Notes under the pieces: model-generated
The model's input: only the letters and a program-made list of their open reading frames with translations
What the model was told of the DNA's origin: nothing
Databases searched by the model: none
Assembly (NCBI GenBank): GCA_002427525.1
Contig: DIRP01000004.1
Coordinates: 394-64,393, forward strand
DNA from: Bacteroidales bacterium UBA5433
Lineage (GTDB): Bacteria; Bacteroidota; Bacteroidia; Bacteroidales; UBA932
Length of the DNA stretch: 64,000 nt
Direction of reading: 5' to 3'
In this document: positions 8,601 to 16,400 of the stretch, piece after piece
How positions within the stretch are numbered: position 1 is the stretch's first letter
How the letters are laid out: each line of letters starts with the position of its first letter
Position numbers and translations under genes: made by a program

Positions 8601-9461
8601 AGAAACTGGCTGATTGTCCGTTCCGGAGATATGCTGGTGGAATTCAGCCGAAAAGACGGTTTTGTTTCCCGTCTTTCTTTTGGAGGCAAAGAAATCCTTG
8701 CCGAGAACTCCCGCCTGACACCTAATTTCTGGCGTGCACCTACCGATAATGATTTTGGAGCTGCCCTGCAAATCAAATACGCCGAATGGAAAAATCCGCA
8801 GATGGAATTTAAGGGATTTCAGACAGAAGACGGATTGGTACGTGCCCTGTATGAGCTACCGCAACTTAAAGCACGGTTGTCCATGACGTACCGTCCGGAT
8901 CCCCGGGGTGGTTTACAGGTAACGCAGAAGCTGGAAACCCTGGCAGAAGAAGAGGAAGTTGGAGACATGCCGGCGTTATTTCGTTTTGGAATCCGGTTCA
9001 ACACCTCTAAAAAGCACAACAAACTACGTTATTATGGAAAAGGTCCCCACGAAAACTACGCGGACAGAGCCGATGCCGCCTTTGTAGGTTTATATACACA
9101 ACAGGTTGCTGATCAGTTTTATCCATATATTCGTCCGCAGGAAAACGGTACACGTACAGACATCAGGTGGTGGGAACTCTCCGATCATACAGGAGCAGGG
9201 TTGAGGATTAGTTCAGATTCTCTTTTCTCGGCTTCTGCCCTTCATTATTCAATAGAAACATTGGATGACAGCCCGGCTAAGCACAACCGCCATTCCCGGG
9301 ATCTGAAAGAGGAAGATTTCACACAATGCTGTATAGATTTGCGCCAGATGGGAGTGGCGTGTATAAATACATGGGGTGCCCTTCCCCGGGAAGAGCATAT
9401 GCTTCCCTACGGAAACTACACGTTTACTTTTACTATTTCTGAAACAACCAATACCTATTAA
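5673..9461 (+). CDS. Fusion: glycerophosphodiester phosphodiesterase + GH2 beta-galactosidase
   Basis: Large two-enzyme polypeptide of 1262 residues from the ATG at 5673, chosen because it begins a clear signal peptide (about 1-21, ending LWSQ). An in-frame ATG at 5643 would add ten polar residues. Residues 24-250 form a GDPD TIM barrel, with H28-R29, E57 and D59, H72 in LFHD, and E121 and K123 in IEIKPH, all expected metal and catalytic positions. From about residue 250 a complete LacZ-type GH2 enzyme follows, with hardly any linker. It has a sugar-binding domain, acid/base E696 in GNEAGDG, nucleophile E760 in QCEYAHAMGNS, and a C-terminal small-chain domain with PNFWRAPTDND. Both active sites look intact. 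One base separates it from the GH97 gene. Substrates might be galactosyl-glycerol or glycerophospho-galactosides, which is inference. Confidence 0.92.
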   Translation: MLRKFLVSLILLLPAAHTLWSQPQIIAHRGFWATEGSAQNSRSSVQNAIHAGCYGSEVDIYLTTDGKLVLFHDPAIKGVRLDESTYKELRNHSLANGETIPLLDEILPLIVASGHTKLIIEIKPHNHPDKERAVVEKTLELVAKSGAADKVEYISFSPLVCETLIRLAPRAKVAFLGGSLSPDQLKEKGYSGFSYNMRILKNHPEWISRAKELGLTVNVWTVNRPEDFHYFTLSGADFITTDNPTYSYKEAWLDPELNQVNRAPMRTSYFSYETRQKALAGEEEASLYYKDLSGLWKFAFTKQAHGGYSGFHLTAYDDRSWDSIPVPGLWELNGYGDPLYLNYGYPWANQFRSEPPAIPWFNNHTGFYRHVCDVPEAWNNKQVFIHFGSVTSNMTLWVNGLFVGYSEDSKLEAQFDLTPYLRPGQNLIAVKINRWCDGTYLEDQDFWSLSGICRDVFLFAREKTHIHDFTLNPVLHQNLKNGTLDISVVLNKPSDGAGIQAELLDPQGISLGKKTLSATDNTTFSGSFPVKNVKPWSAELPHLYSLILSLTDGQKEVEFIPWQVGFRSVEIKNGQLLVNGKPILIKGINRHEMDPATGYHVSKERMLQDMEVLKKFNINAVRTSHYPNSPYWYRLCDQYGIYLVDEANIESHGMGYGEKTLAVRQDYLQAHLERIERMYLRDKNHSSIIIWSMGNEAGDGENFTKGYDLLRQADIQKRPIQYERATRPEISDIYAPMYRGYESCIQYLESNPKRPLIQCEYAHAMGNSMGGFGHYWHIIRNYPQYQGGFIWDFADQALFLERKEGHYVYAYGGDYNAYDVSDQNFNCNGVFSPSRDPNPHAFEVAFHYQDIWVQDVNVAEGSIRVVNEYFFRDLSHVSMDWELVANGIPIKKGHLSTLKTAPGQTQVLDLGYRRSGWEAYKDKEIFLNVYFSTREAEGVLPAGVTLAKAQLVVHAPQPVAVATAEENPIFTLDHNDRNWLIVRSGDMLVEFSRKDGFVSRLSFGGKEILAENSRLTPNFWRAPTDNDFGAALQIKYAEWKNPQMEFKGFQTEDGLVRALYELPQLKARLSMTYRPDPRGGLQVTQKLETLAEEEEVGDMPALFRFGIRFNTSKKHNKLRYYGKGPHENYADRADAAFVGLYTQQVADQFYPYIRPQENGTRTDIRWWELSDHTGAGLRISSDSLFSASALHYSIETLDDSPAKHNRHSRDLKEEDFTQCCIDLRQMGVACINTWGALPREEHMLPYGNYTFTFTISETTNTY

Positions 9462-9462
9462 A

Positions 9463-11496
9463 ATGAATGCCTACACGAAAAGAGGCAACCGGCTTTTTTT
9501 GCTATTTGCCTTGGTAACGTGCCTGCATGCAGGAAATCTGCAGGCAAAAGTCAAAATCCATTCCATTGTTTCACCCAACGGCAACTTAGAATTGCAAGTA
9601 GTTGCCGGTACGGAAATTTCCTTTTGTCTGCTTCATAAAGGCAACGTACTGCTTTCGTCTCTTCCGCTTGCTCTGCAACTGGAAGACGGCACATCTTTGG
9701 GACCGGGAGCCAAACTTGTCTCGGCAAAAAAAAGAAACAGGCAGGAAACCATCCCCTCCCCCTTGTACAGGAAAGACACCATCCGTGCTGAATACAACCA
9801 ACTGGAATTCCTGTTTTCCGAAGGGTTTGGAATCACTTTCCGGCTCTTTGACCAGGGAGCTGCTTACCGGTTTTACACGAAAAAAACGGACTCGTTATAT
9901 ATAACCGGAGAACATGCCGGCTTTCTGTTCCCAAAGGACTACACATGTTTTGTTCCATACAGCAGAGGAGAACCCAATCCATTTCAAAATTCTTTTGAAA
10001 ACATATATGCCGTAACCTCTGTGAGTGGGTTTGACAAAGACAAGCTCGCCTTTCTCCCCCTTTTGGTATGCCTGGAAGACAATCTAAAAGTAGTATTGAC
10101 AGAATCTGACCTGGAGTCGTATCCCGGTATGTACCTGAAAGGAGGGAAAGTGCCGGGAGGCTACGCCTTCCGGAGCGTATTTGCCCCCATCCCCTCAACA
10201 ACAACCGTTCATCCCTTTCGCGGACAAGTTGTTCCGGTAGCGTATTCGGAGGTAATGGCTGCGGTCTCCGGTACCCGTACATTTCCCTGGCGCATTATGG
10301 CAGTATCGGAAAAAGACACCGAACTTCCTGTAAATGACTTGGTGTACTCCCTGGGTGCCCCTAATAAAACAGGTCCTTCCGACTGGATTAAGCCGGGAAA
10401 AGTAGCCTGGGATTGGTGGAACAACTGGGGCGTGACGGGAGTAGATTTTCCTGTAGGAATCAATACAGATACGTATAAGCATTATATTGATTTTGCTGCT
10501 GCCAATGGAATTGAATACGTAGTGCTGGATGAAGGATGGTCCCCTCCTTCCGGTCACGATATCATGAAAGTAATCCCGGAAATTGACCTCAAAGAGTTGG
10601 TTGCTTATGCCGGACAAAAAGGTGTTGACCTGATGTTGTGGTGCGTAGGTTATGTACTGGATAACAAGCTGGAAGAAGCCTGCCGTGTATATTCAGACAT
10701 GGGGTTCAAAGGATTCAAAGTAGATTTCATGGACAGGGACGACCAGCTTGTAGTAAATATGTTGTACCGTATTGCAGAAACAACAGCCCGCTACCATATG
10801 GTAGTCAACCTTCACGGTATGTACAAACCGACGGGCTTTAACAGAACATTCCCAAACGTATTGAATTTTGAAGGCGTTTTTGGGTTGGAGCAATCCAAGT
10901 GGAGCCGGGAAGACCTGGTCCCGTACGATGTCACTTTTCCATACATAAGAATGGTTGCAGGTCCTGTGGACTATACACAAGGAGGCATGCGAAACACAAC
11001 CCGTGCAGATTTTCACCCCGTATATAACAACCCTATGGCGGCCGGTACCCGGGCACATCAGGTAGCCACCTATGTTGTCTTTGACAGCCCACTGGTTATG
11101 CTGTGTGACAACCCGGTAACGTATAGCAAAGAACAGGAAACAACAGATTTTATCACCGGCATTCCCGTAGTATGGGATCAAACGTGTATCCTACAAGGCG
11201 AGGTAGGTGAATACATTGTATCTGCACGTAGAAAAGAGGATACATGGTTTGTAGGAGGACTTACAAACTGGACACCGCGCACCCTTACACTGCACTTGTC
11301 CTTCTTAGAACCCGGACGTCTGTACGAAGCCTCTGTTTTCCGGGACGGTACAAACGCCCACCGCCACGCCACAGATTACAAAATAGAAACGGTAACCGTT
11401 ACTTCTGAACAGGAGTTGTCTGTTTATTTAAGTCCGGGAGGGGGTTTTGCGATAAAGTTTTCAGCTGTTGGTAATCCTCTTTGTGGTACACCTTAG
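9463..11496 (+). CDS. GH97 glycosidase, alpha-galactosidase type
   Basis: Secreted calcium-dependent glycoside hydrolase of 677 residues. The ATG at 9463 begins a signal peptide (about 1-28, ending LQA). It was preferred over an upstream in-frame ATG at 9376 that lies inside the GDPD-LacZ gene. GH97 splits into inverting alpha-glucosidases (SusB-like, Gly at one key site) and retaining alpha-galactosidases (Asp there). Here D421 in KVDFMDRDD and E470 in NFEGVFG fit the retaining nucleophile and acid/base of the Bacteroides alpha-galactosidase BT1871 as I recall it. An alpha-galactosidase is therefore the likelier activity. It is co-transcribed with the GDPD-LacZ fusion (1-base gap). Its last 98 bases overlap the convergent kinase gene. 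Confidence 0.9.
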   Translation: MNAYTKRGNRLFLLFALVTCLHAGNLQAKVKIHSIVSPNGNLELQVVAGTEISFCLLHKGNVLLSSLPLALQLEDGTSLGPGAKLVSAKKRNRQETIPSPLYRKDTIRAEYNQLEFLFSEGFGITFRLFDQGAAYRFYTKKTDSLYITGEHAGFLFPKDYTCFVPYSRGEPNPFQNSFENIYAVTSVSGFDKDKLAFLPLLVCLEDNLKVVLTESDLESYPGMYLKGGKVPGGYAFRSVFAPIPSTTTVHPFRGQVVPVAYSEVMAAVSGTRTFPWRIMAVSEKDTELPVNDLVYSLGAPNKTGPSDWIKPGKVAWDWWNNWGVTGVDFPVGINTDTYKHYIDFAAANGIEYVVLDEGWSPPSGHDIMKVIPEIDLKELVAYAGQKGVDLMLWCVGYVLDNKLEEACRVYSDMGFKGFKVDFMDRDDQLVVNMLYRIAETTARYHMVVNLHGMYKPTGFNRTFPNVLNFEGVFGLEQSKWSREDLVPYDVTFPYIRMVAGPVDYTQGGMRNTTRADFHPVYNNPMAAGTRAHQVATYVVFDSPLVMLCDNPVTYSKEQETTDFITGIPVVWDQTCILQGEVGEYIVSARRKEDTWFVGGLTNWTPRTLTLHLSFLEPGRLYEASVFRDGTNAHRHATDYKIETVTVTSEQELSVYLSPGGGFAIKFSAVGNPLCGTP

Positions 11497-12016
11497 TTTC
11501 TTTAAGACCCGAACCTTCAGCTATGAGGGTAGAAGGGACATCTGAATTGTTAATTAACAACCACCTGTCTGCCAGTGGCATGTACAAATGAAACAGGTTC
11601 TGTATGCCCGACCAGTACCTGCGCCTGATTACATTTTCCGGGATGTTGTGCCCACCTGCCATTACCCTGTTTTTAACCCTTTCAACGGCAAGGTCGGGAT
11701 GATTTAACCAAAAATAAATGAGGGTGATTTCATACCCCTTCTTTTTTGTATTTTCAATAAGCTTGGCATACGACCGGACTGCCAAAGTAGTTTCAAATGC
11801 AAAATCCCCTTTTGCATCTGTCAATTCTCTAATCTTTTTAACCATTACACGGCCTGCATCAATGGCGGCATTGGGAAGATCATAAGGTGAAATTCCTCTG
11901 GCAATTTCATCTGAGTTTACAAAATTTCTGCATTGAAGCATCTCAGACAGAATGGTATAAGAAGCCGTTGTCTTACCGGATCCGTTACACCCGCTTATTA
12001 CATACATGTTTGGCAT
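11399..12016 (-). CDS. Zeta-toxin-like P-loop kinase (COG4185 type)
   Basis: Small P-loop NTPase of 205 residues resembling zeta toxin and predicted ABC-type ATPase proteins. It has Walker A GCNGSGKT (9-16), NSDEIARGISP (34-44), FETT with E75, and the C-terminal pattern RVKNRVMAGGHNIP followed by IRRRYW. These features fit phosphoryl transfer, possibly to a sugar nucleotide as in zeta toxins. No small antitoxin gene lies next to it: upstream is the divergent SpoU gene after 38 bases, downstream is the overlapping GH97 gene. It may be a housekeeping kinase rather than a toxin. The start at 12016 lies 4 bases after a perfect -7 box, suggesting a leaderless mRNA. The last 31 codons overlap GH97 in antisense. 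Confidence 0.8.
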   Translation of the reverse strand: MPNMYVISGCNGSGKTTASYTILSEMLQCRNFVNSDEIARGISPYDLPNAAIDAGRVMVKKIRELTDAKGDFAFETTLAVRSYAKLIENTKKKGYEITLIYFWLNHPDLAVERVKNRVMAGGHNIPENVIRRRYWSGIQNLFHLYMPLADRWLLINNSDVPSTLIAEGSGLKETKVYHKEDYQQLKTLSQNPLPDLNKQTTPVQK

Positions 12017-12020
12017 TGTA

Positions 12021-12028
12021 CAAATTTA
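12021..12028 (-). promoter_or_regulatory. -7 box of the zeta-like kinase
   Basis: Reads TAAATTTG on the minus strand and ends 4 bases before the ATG at 12016. No TTTG is seen at the usual -33 distance. It lies 14 bases from the -7 box of the divergent SpoU gene, so the two promoters occupy overlapping DNA and RNA polymerase could hardly bind both at once. Confidence 0.6.
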
Positions 12029-12042
12029 CATTAAAAATCCCG

Positions 12043-12050
12043 TACCTTTG
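12043..12050 (+). promoter_or_regulatory. -7 box of the SpoU methyltransferase
   Basis: TACCTTTG, an exact consensus match, ends 4 bases before the ATG at 12055. This predicts that transcription starts at or within a base or two of the start codon. A -33 element at the ideal spacing is not seen. Confidence 0.6.
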
Positions 12051-12054
12051 CCAT

Positions 12055-12603
12055 ATGCGCAGAAAAATTCCCAACAGAGAACTCCGCAGACTGTCTCCTC
12101 CGGAATTCCGCACCAGCCCAAGGCTTCCCCTTGTGCTGGTGCTTGACAACATCCGCAGCCGACACAACATTGGCTCTGCTTTTAGAACCTCAGATGCGTT
12201 TGCATTGGAGCATATTTATCTTTGCGGAATTACCTCATGCCCACCCTCACCCGAGATTCACAAATCTGCTTTAGGTGCAGAAGATACCATGGAGTGGACG
12301 TATTTTGAAAACACTCCGGATGCCGTACGTATGCTGCAGGAAAAAGGCTACCGGGTTCTGGCCGTAGAACAAGCAGAAGGAGCTGAGAGCCTGGCGGATT
12401 TTACCTGCAACAACGACAACGTTAACAACCAAAAGATAGCTCTTGTTTTTGGTAATGAAGTACGGGGTGTCTTGCAGGAAGTGGTAAACGCCTGCGACGG
12501 ATGCCTGGAGATTCCACAACACGGTACCAAACATTCACTGAATGTTTCGGTAGCCATAGGAGTGGTTCTCTGGCATTTCTACCTGACCATGAGAGTCTGG
12601 TAA
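12055..12603 (+). CDS. SpoU-family tRNA/rRNA 2'-O-methyltransferase
   Basis: SPOUT-fold S-adenosylmethionine-dependent ribose methyltransferase of 182 residues, too short for the RNA-binding extension of RlmB. The three family motifs are visible: motif 1 DNIRSRHNIGSAFRT (31-45), motif 2 VFGNEVRG (131-138) and motif 3 IPQHGTKHSLNVSVA (153-167). The knot and catalytic Arg are therefore present. The ATG at 12055 was chosen because a longer in-frame start at 11887 would run through the promoter and into the opposite kinase gene. Such short TrmH-type proteins modify tRNA or rRNA; the target cannot be told. The 3' end overlaps metF by 25 bases. Confidence 0.88.
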   Translation: MRRKIPNRELRRLSPPEFRTSPRLPLVLVLDNIRSRHNIGSAFRTSDAFALEHIYLCGITSCPPSPEIHKSALGAEDTMEWTYFENTPDAVRMLQEKGYRVLAVEQAEGAESLADFTCNNDNVNNQKIALVFGNEVRGVLQEVVNACDGCLEIPQHGTKHSLNVSVAIGVVLWHFYLTMRVW

Positions 12604-13451
12604 ATTTCTACCGTTGCTCTTGATTTGTTAAGGGTATAAAAATGAATTCCGGGAGCTCCCAACATCAGCAGGTCCCTGCATTGCCTTATGGCAAAATCCA
12701 TCCCAATATTGTAAATAGCATCGGGATTGTCCTTATTGCTTTCCAGCTGGTCCAGAAAAGCCGGCGGAACAGCTGCCCTTGAAAGCTTAACAAATCGTTC
12801 CAGCTGATCGTATTTGGTAAGGGGGATAACCCCGGGAATGATCCGGCACAAGATTCCTTCTTTACGTGCCCGCGCCACAAAATCAAAATAGCGTCTGTTA
12901 TCAAAAAAGAACTGGGTAATCAAAAAATCACACCCGGCATCTACTTTCATTTTCAGATGCTGCAGATCTGTTTCTGCATTGAGCGATTCCGGATGTACTT
13001 CCGGATAAGCACCTCCACCTATACAACAATTCTTTATATGCTTTCTTGCAAAAGCAATCAGTTCTGTTGCATTTGCAAAACCGTCCTTTAAAGGAACATA
13101 CCCTTGCTCAGATCCTGCCTTGGGATCTCCACGCAATAACATAAAATTCTGCAAACCCATACGGCGCAACGCCTGCAAATCTTCCAAAGTTTTTTTTCTG
13201 TCGCTTCCCACACAGGTATAATGTGCTACGGTATTCAGCCCCACTTTGTTCTTCAGGTAATCAACCAGCTCAAACGTGCGCGACTGTGTAGAACCTCCTG
13301 CCCCGTAAGTAACAGAAACAAAAGCAGGTCTTAACCGTAAAAGATGGCCAATATTGATTCCCAAATCTAAGGCTGCAATTTGATCGCGCGGAGGAAAGAA
13401 CTCAAACGAAAAAGTTTTTTCTGCAATGTTGAATATATCTGTCAGTTTCAT
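12579..13451 (-). CDS. metF: 5,10-methylenetetrahydrofolate reductase
   Basis: FAD-dependent reduction of methylene-THF to methyl-THF, the methyl donor for MetH. It is a 290-residue TIM-barrel protein with SFEFFPPRD at the N-terminus (catalytic Glu), VSVTYGAGGSTQSRT, LRGDP and the FAD-site stretch GGAYPEVHPES. It is full length. Its ATG overlaps the metH stop in an ATGA (13448-13451), so the two are translationally coupled and act in consecutive steps. Its 3' end overlaps the convergent SpoU gene by 25 bases, leaving no room for a separate terminator. Confidence 0.96.
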   Translation of the reverse strand: MKLTDIFNIAEKTFSFEFFPPRDQIAALDLGINIGHLLRLRPAFVSVTYGAGGSTQSRTFELVDYLKNKVGLNTVAHYTCVGSDRKKTLEDLQALRRMGLQNFMLLRGDPKAGSEQGYVPLKDGFANATELIAFARKHIKNCCIGGGAYPEVHPESLNAETDLQHLKMKVDAGCDFLITQFFFDNRRYFDFVARARKEGILCRIIPGVIPLTKYDQLERFVKLSRAAVPPAFLDQLESNKDNPDAIYNIGMDFAIRQCRDLLMLGAPGIHFYTLNKSRATVEIYQTLMVR

Positions 13452-16400
13452 GGGTTATGTGGTTTGTTAACAGTAAAATAAAACGCTTGCGGATGGCCAA
13501 AGTACATACCGCAAACAGAAGACGCCGGCTGGAGCATAAACGACGACGTTAACGAAATTCCTACATCTTTTTTTGTCTGCAACAACCTGACCACCGGCTT
13601 TTTCAATGCATGATCGGGACAGGAAGGGTACCCAAACGCCGGGCGGATACCGCGTTTTGTTCCTCCGGGGAAAACCATCAAGATGCCGTGCAGGTATTCA
13701 CTGCACGCCTCGGCCAGAACATCCAGCAATGTTTTGAGCAACAATTCACTATATACATCTCCCTTGCCATGATAATTTGCAGCCAGTTGTTCCAGCCCGG
13801 GCGACGAGGATGTCAGCAGAAACAATCCAACGTAGACGGGGGTATGTGCCGGATTTTCTTGCACTACAAAATCTGTAAGGCATGTGTTGAAAGATCCGTC
13901 CCGGTGTCTTAGCAGGTCGCGTTCCATAGCCAGGTCCAGCACAACCTTACTACAGGAAGTATCTGAATAGAACAACAGGTGGTCTTCCGGTGTAGAAAAT
14001 ACCGGCCAGAACCCTACGGCAGCCCGGGCATAAGCCAAATCTCCAAATTCACCTCGTTCCAACCCCTCCAACATCAGCTTAGCATCCCCGATAGCCAGGT
14101 CTGCCTGACCTTTATGTTCATGCACCGCCCAGGTTTTAAGAAAATTGCTCCATTTCATATGGGGCTGCAATGCCTCAAAAGGTATGGTAAAATCCCGAAC
14201 ACCTGTAAACGGAGGAACAAAATCATCGCGTTTCTCAGCAACCCATCGGTTAGCCCGTGCCAGGTCCGGTGATAAATAGTCTTTTTCTTGTCGGTTGTTT
14301 TCGTAAGCGTCCCTTATTTGTGTCTGGGATGCGTATAGGTTTTGTAAAAACCGTTCCCGCACACCAGTATCTTTTGAAAAACAATCGGACAACACAGGAA
14401 CCACACCGGCTGCGTTGGAACAGTGAATCACGGGGCCATCATATTCCGGAGCTATTTTAAGGGCCGTAAACAACGCCGAGGTTGTGGCACCGCCAATCAG
14501 CAAAGGAATGGTAATCTTTGCCTGCTGCATAGCACGTGCTACCTCTGTCATTTCATCCAAAGACGGCGTAATCAACCCGCTTAACCCCACAAAAGAAGCA
14601 TGCTGTTCCTGTATTGTTTCCACAATCCGGTGCTGAGGAACCATTACACCCAGGTCTGTTATCCGGTAATTGTTGCATTCCATCACAAGACTCACCAGGT
14701 TTTTGCCAATATCGTGCACATCCCCTTTTACAGTGGCCAAAATACCTTGTATTTCCCCGGGCCCCTGCTTATCCGTTTGTATCTGAGTTTTTTCTTTTTC
14801 AATCCTGGGTTGCAACAGAGAAACAGCATGTTTCATAGTCCGGGCTGTCTTCACTACCTGGGGAAGGAACATTTTCCCTTCTCCAAAAAGCTTCCCTACC
14901 CGGTTCATCCCCTCCATCAGGGTGGTTTCTACTATTTCTACGGCAGGTACATCCGCCATGGCGTCTAAGTCTTCTTGTAAATGGCTTTCTCTGCCGTGTA
15001 CCAACGCATAAATAAGCCGTTCTGCCGGTGGCAGATTCCTCCAGGCATCTTGTCCTACTACGCTGCCCGCGCCACCAGCAACACCACCTGCTCCACCAGC
15101 AACACCACCCGATGCTCCTGATTCTCTGTAAACAGTAGCCAGTTCAATAAGCCGGGCCGTTGCCTGTGAGTCTGTATCCAGGATGACATCTTCCACGGCT
15201 TTGCGCAACGTTTCCGGAATCTCTGAATATATAGGCTGCGCACCGGGCTTGAGTATAGCCATATCCAATCCGGCAGCAATAGCATGGTACAGGAAAACCG
15301 CATGCATGGCTTCCCGTATTGTTTCATTACCCCGGAAAGAAAACGACAGGTTGCTCACTCCGGCAGAAACCAGGACACCCGGCAGGTTAGTTTTCAGGTA
15401 TTTAACAGACTCAATAAAATCTACAGCAAAATGTCGGTGCTCTTCCATGCCTGTTGCCACAGCCAACACATTTGGATCCAACAGAATATCACATGGCTTG
15501 AAGCCGGCCTCTTCCGTCAGCAAACGGAAAGCGCGGGTTCCTATTTCTATACGGCGTTCCAGGGTTGTTGCCTGTCCTTTCTCGTCAAAAGCCATAACCA
15601 ACACAGCCGCTCCGTATTTGCGAATCAGGCGGGCTTTACGCAAGAATTCCTCCTCTCCTTCTTTCAGGCTAATAGAATTAACTATAGACTTTCCCTGCAC
15701 ACACTGCAGGCCTGTCTCCAACACCTCCCAGTTGGAAGAGTCCAACATCAGTGGGACCTTAGCAATGTCAGGATCCGCACCCAGCCTCAGCAAAAACTCT
15801 TTCATGGCTGCCGGGGCATCCAGCATGGCATCGTCCATATTAATATCCAGAATATGAGCCCCATCCTGAACCATGGTCCCGGCAATTTCTAAGGCCTGAT
15901 CGTACTTGTTTTCTCCAATCAACCGTGCAAACTTGCGGCTCCCCGCTACATTGGTACGTTCACCGGCAATCAGAAAAGCCGGCTCTTCATGTACCGCCAG
16001 CACTTCCAAACCACTTAAGACAATTTTTGCAGGCCGGAAATCTTCCGGAGGTGTTTTTTCTCTACGGGGGGTACCGCACGCTTTGACCATTTCTGCCAAG
16101 GCCTTGATATGCGCCGGTGTAGTTCCGCAACACCCCCCAAGGATGTTTACCAACCGCTCTTCTACAAAAGGTTTCAGCTGACGGCTCATTTCTTCCGGAG
16201 ACATGTTGTATTTACCAAACATATCGGGCAAACCGGCATTGGGATGTGCACTCGTATATACCGTAGCCAATCGCGCCAGGGTACGCATATAGGAGAGCAT
16301 TTTATCGGGACCAAAAGAACAATTCAGGCCTATACTAAAAACACCTGCATGCTCCGTAGAAGCCAAAAAGGCTTCTATAGTTTGTCCTGACAGCACACGA

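Noticed and set aside
11399..12016. Complete toxin-antitoxin module
   Set aside because: Only a zeta-like kinase is present; no small partner gene fits in either flanking gap.
11887..12054. Upstream extension of the SpoU gene to 11887
   Set aside because: The extension is antisense to the kinase and runs through the promoter box; the SpoU fold needs nothing upstream of 12055.
15065..15110. Phase-variable frameshift switch in metH
   Set aside because: The unit is 21 bp, so gain or loss of copies cannot shift the frame.
15183..15892. Two overlapping + strand frames opposite metH
   Set aside because: Both lie inside the intact MetH coding region and encode Ser/Arg- or His/Gln-rich sequence without family features.
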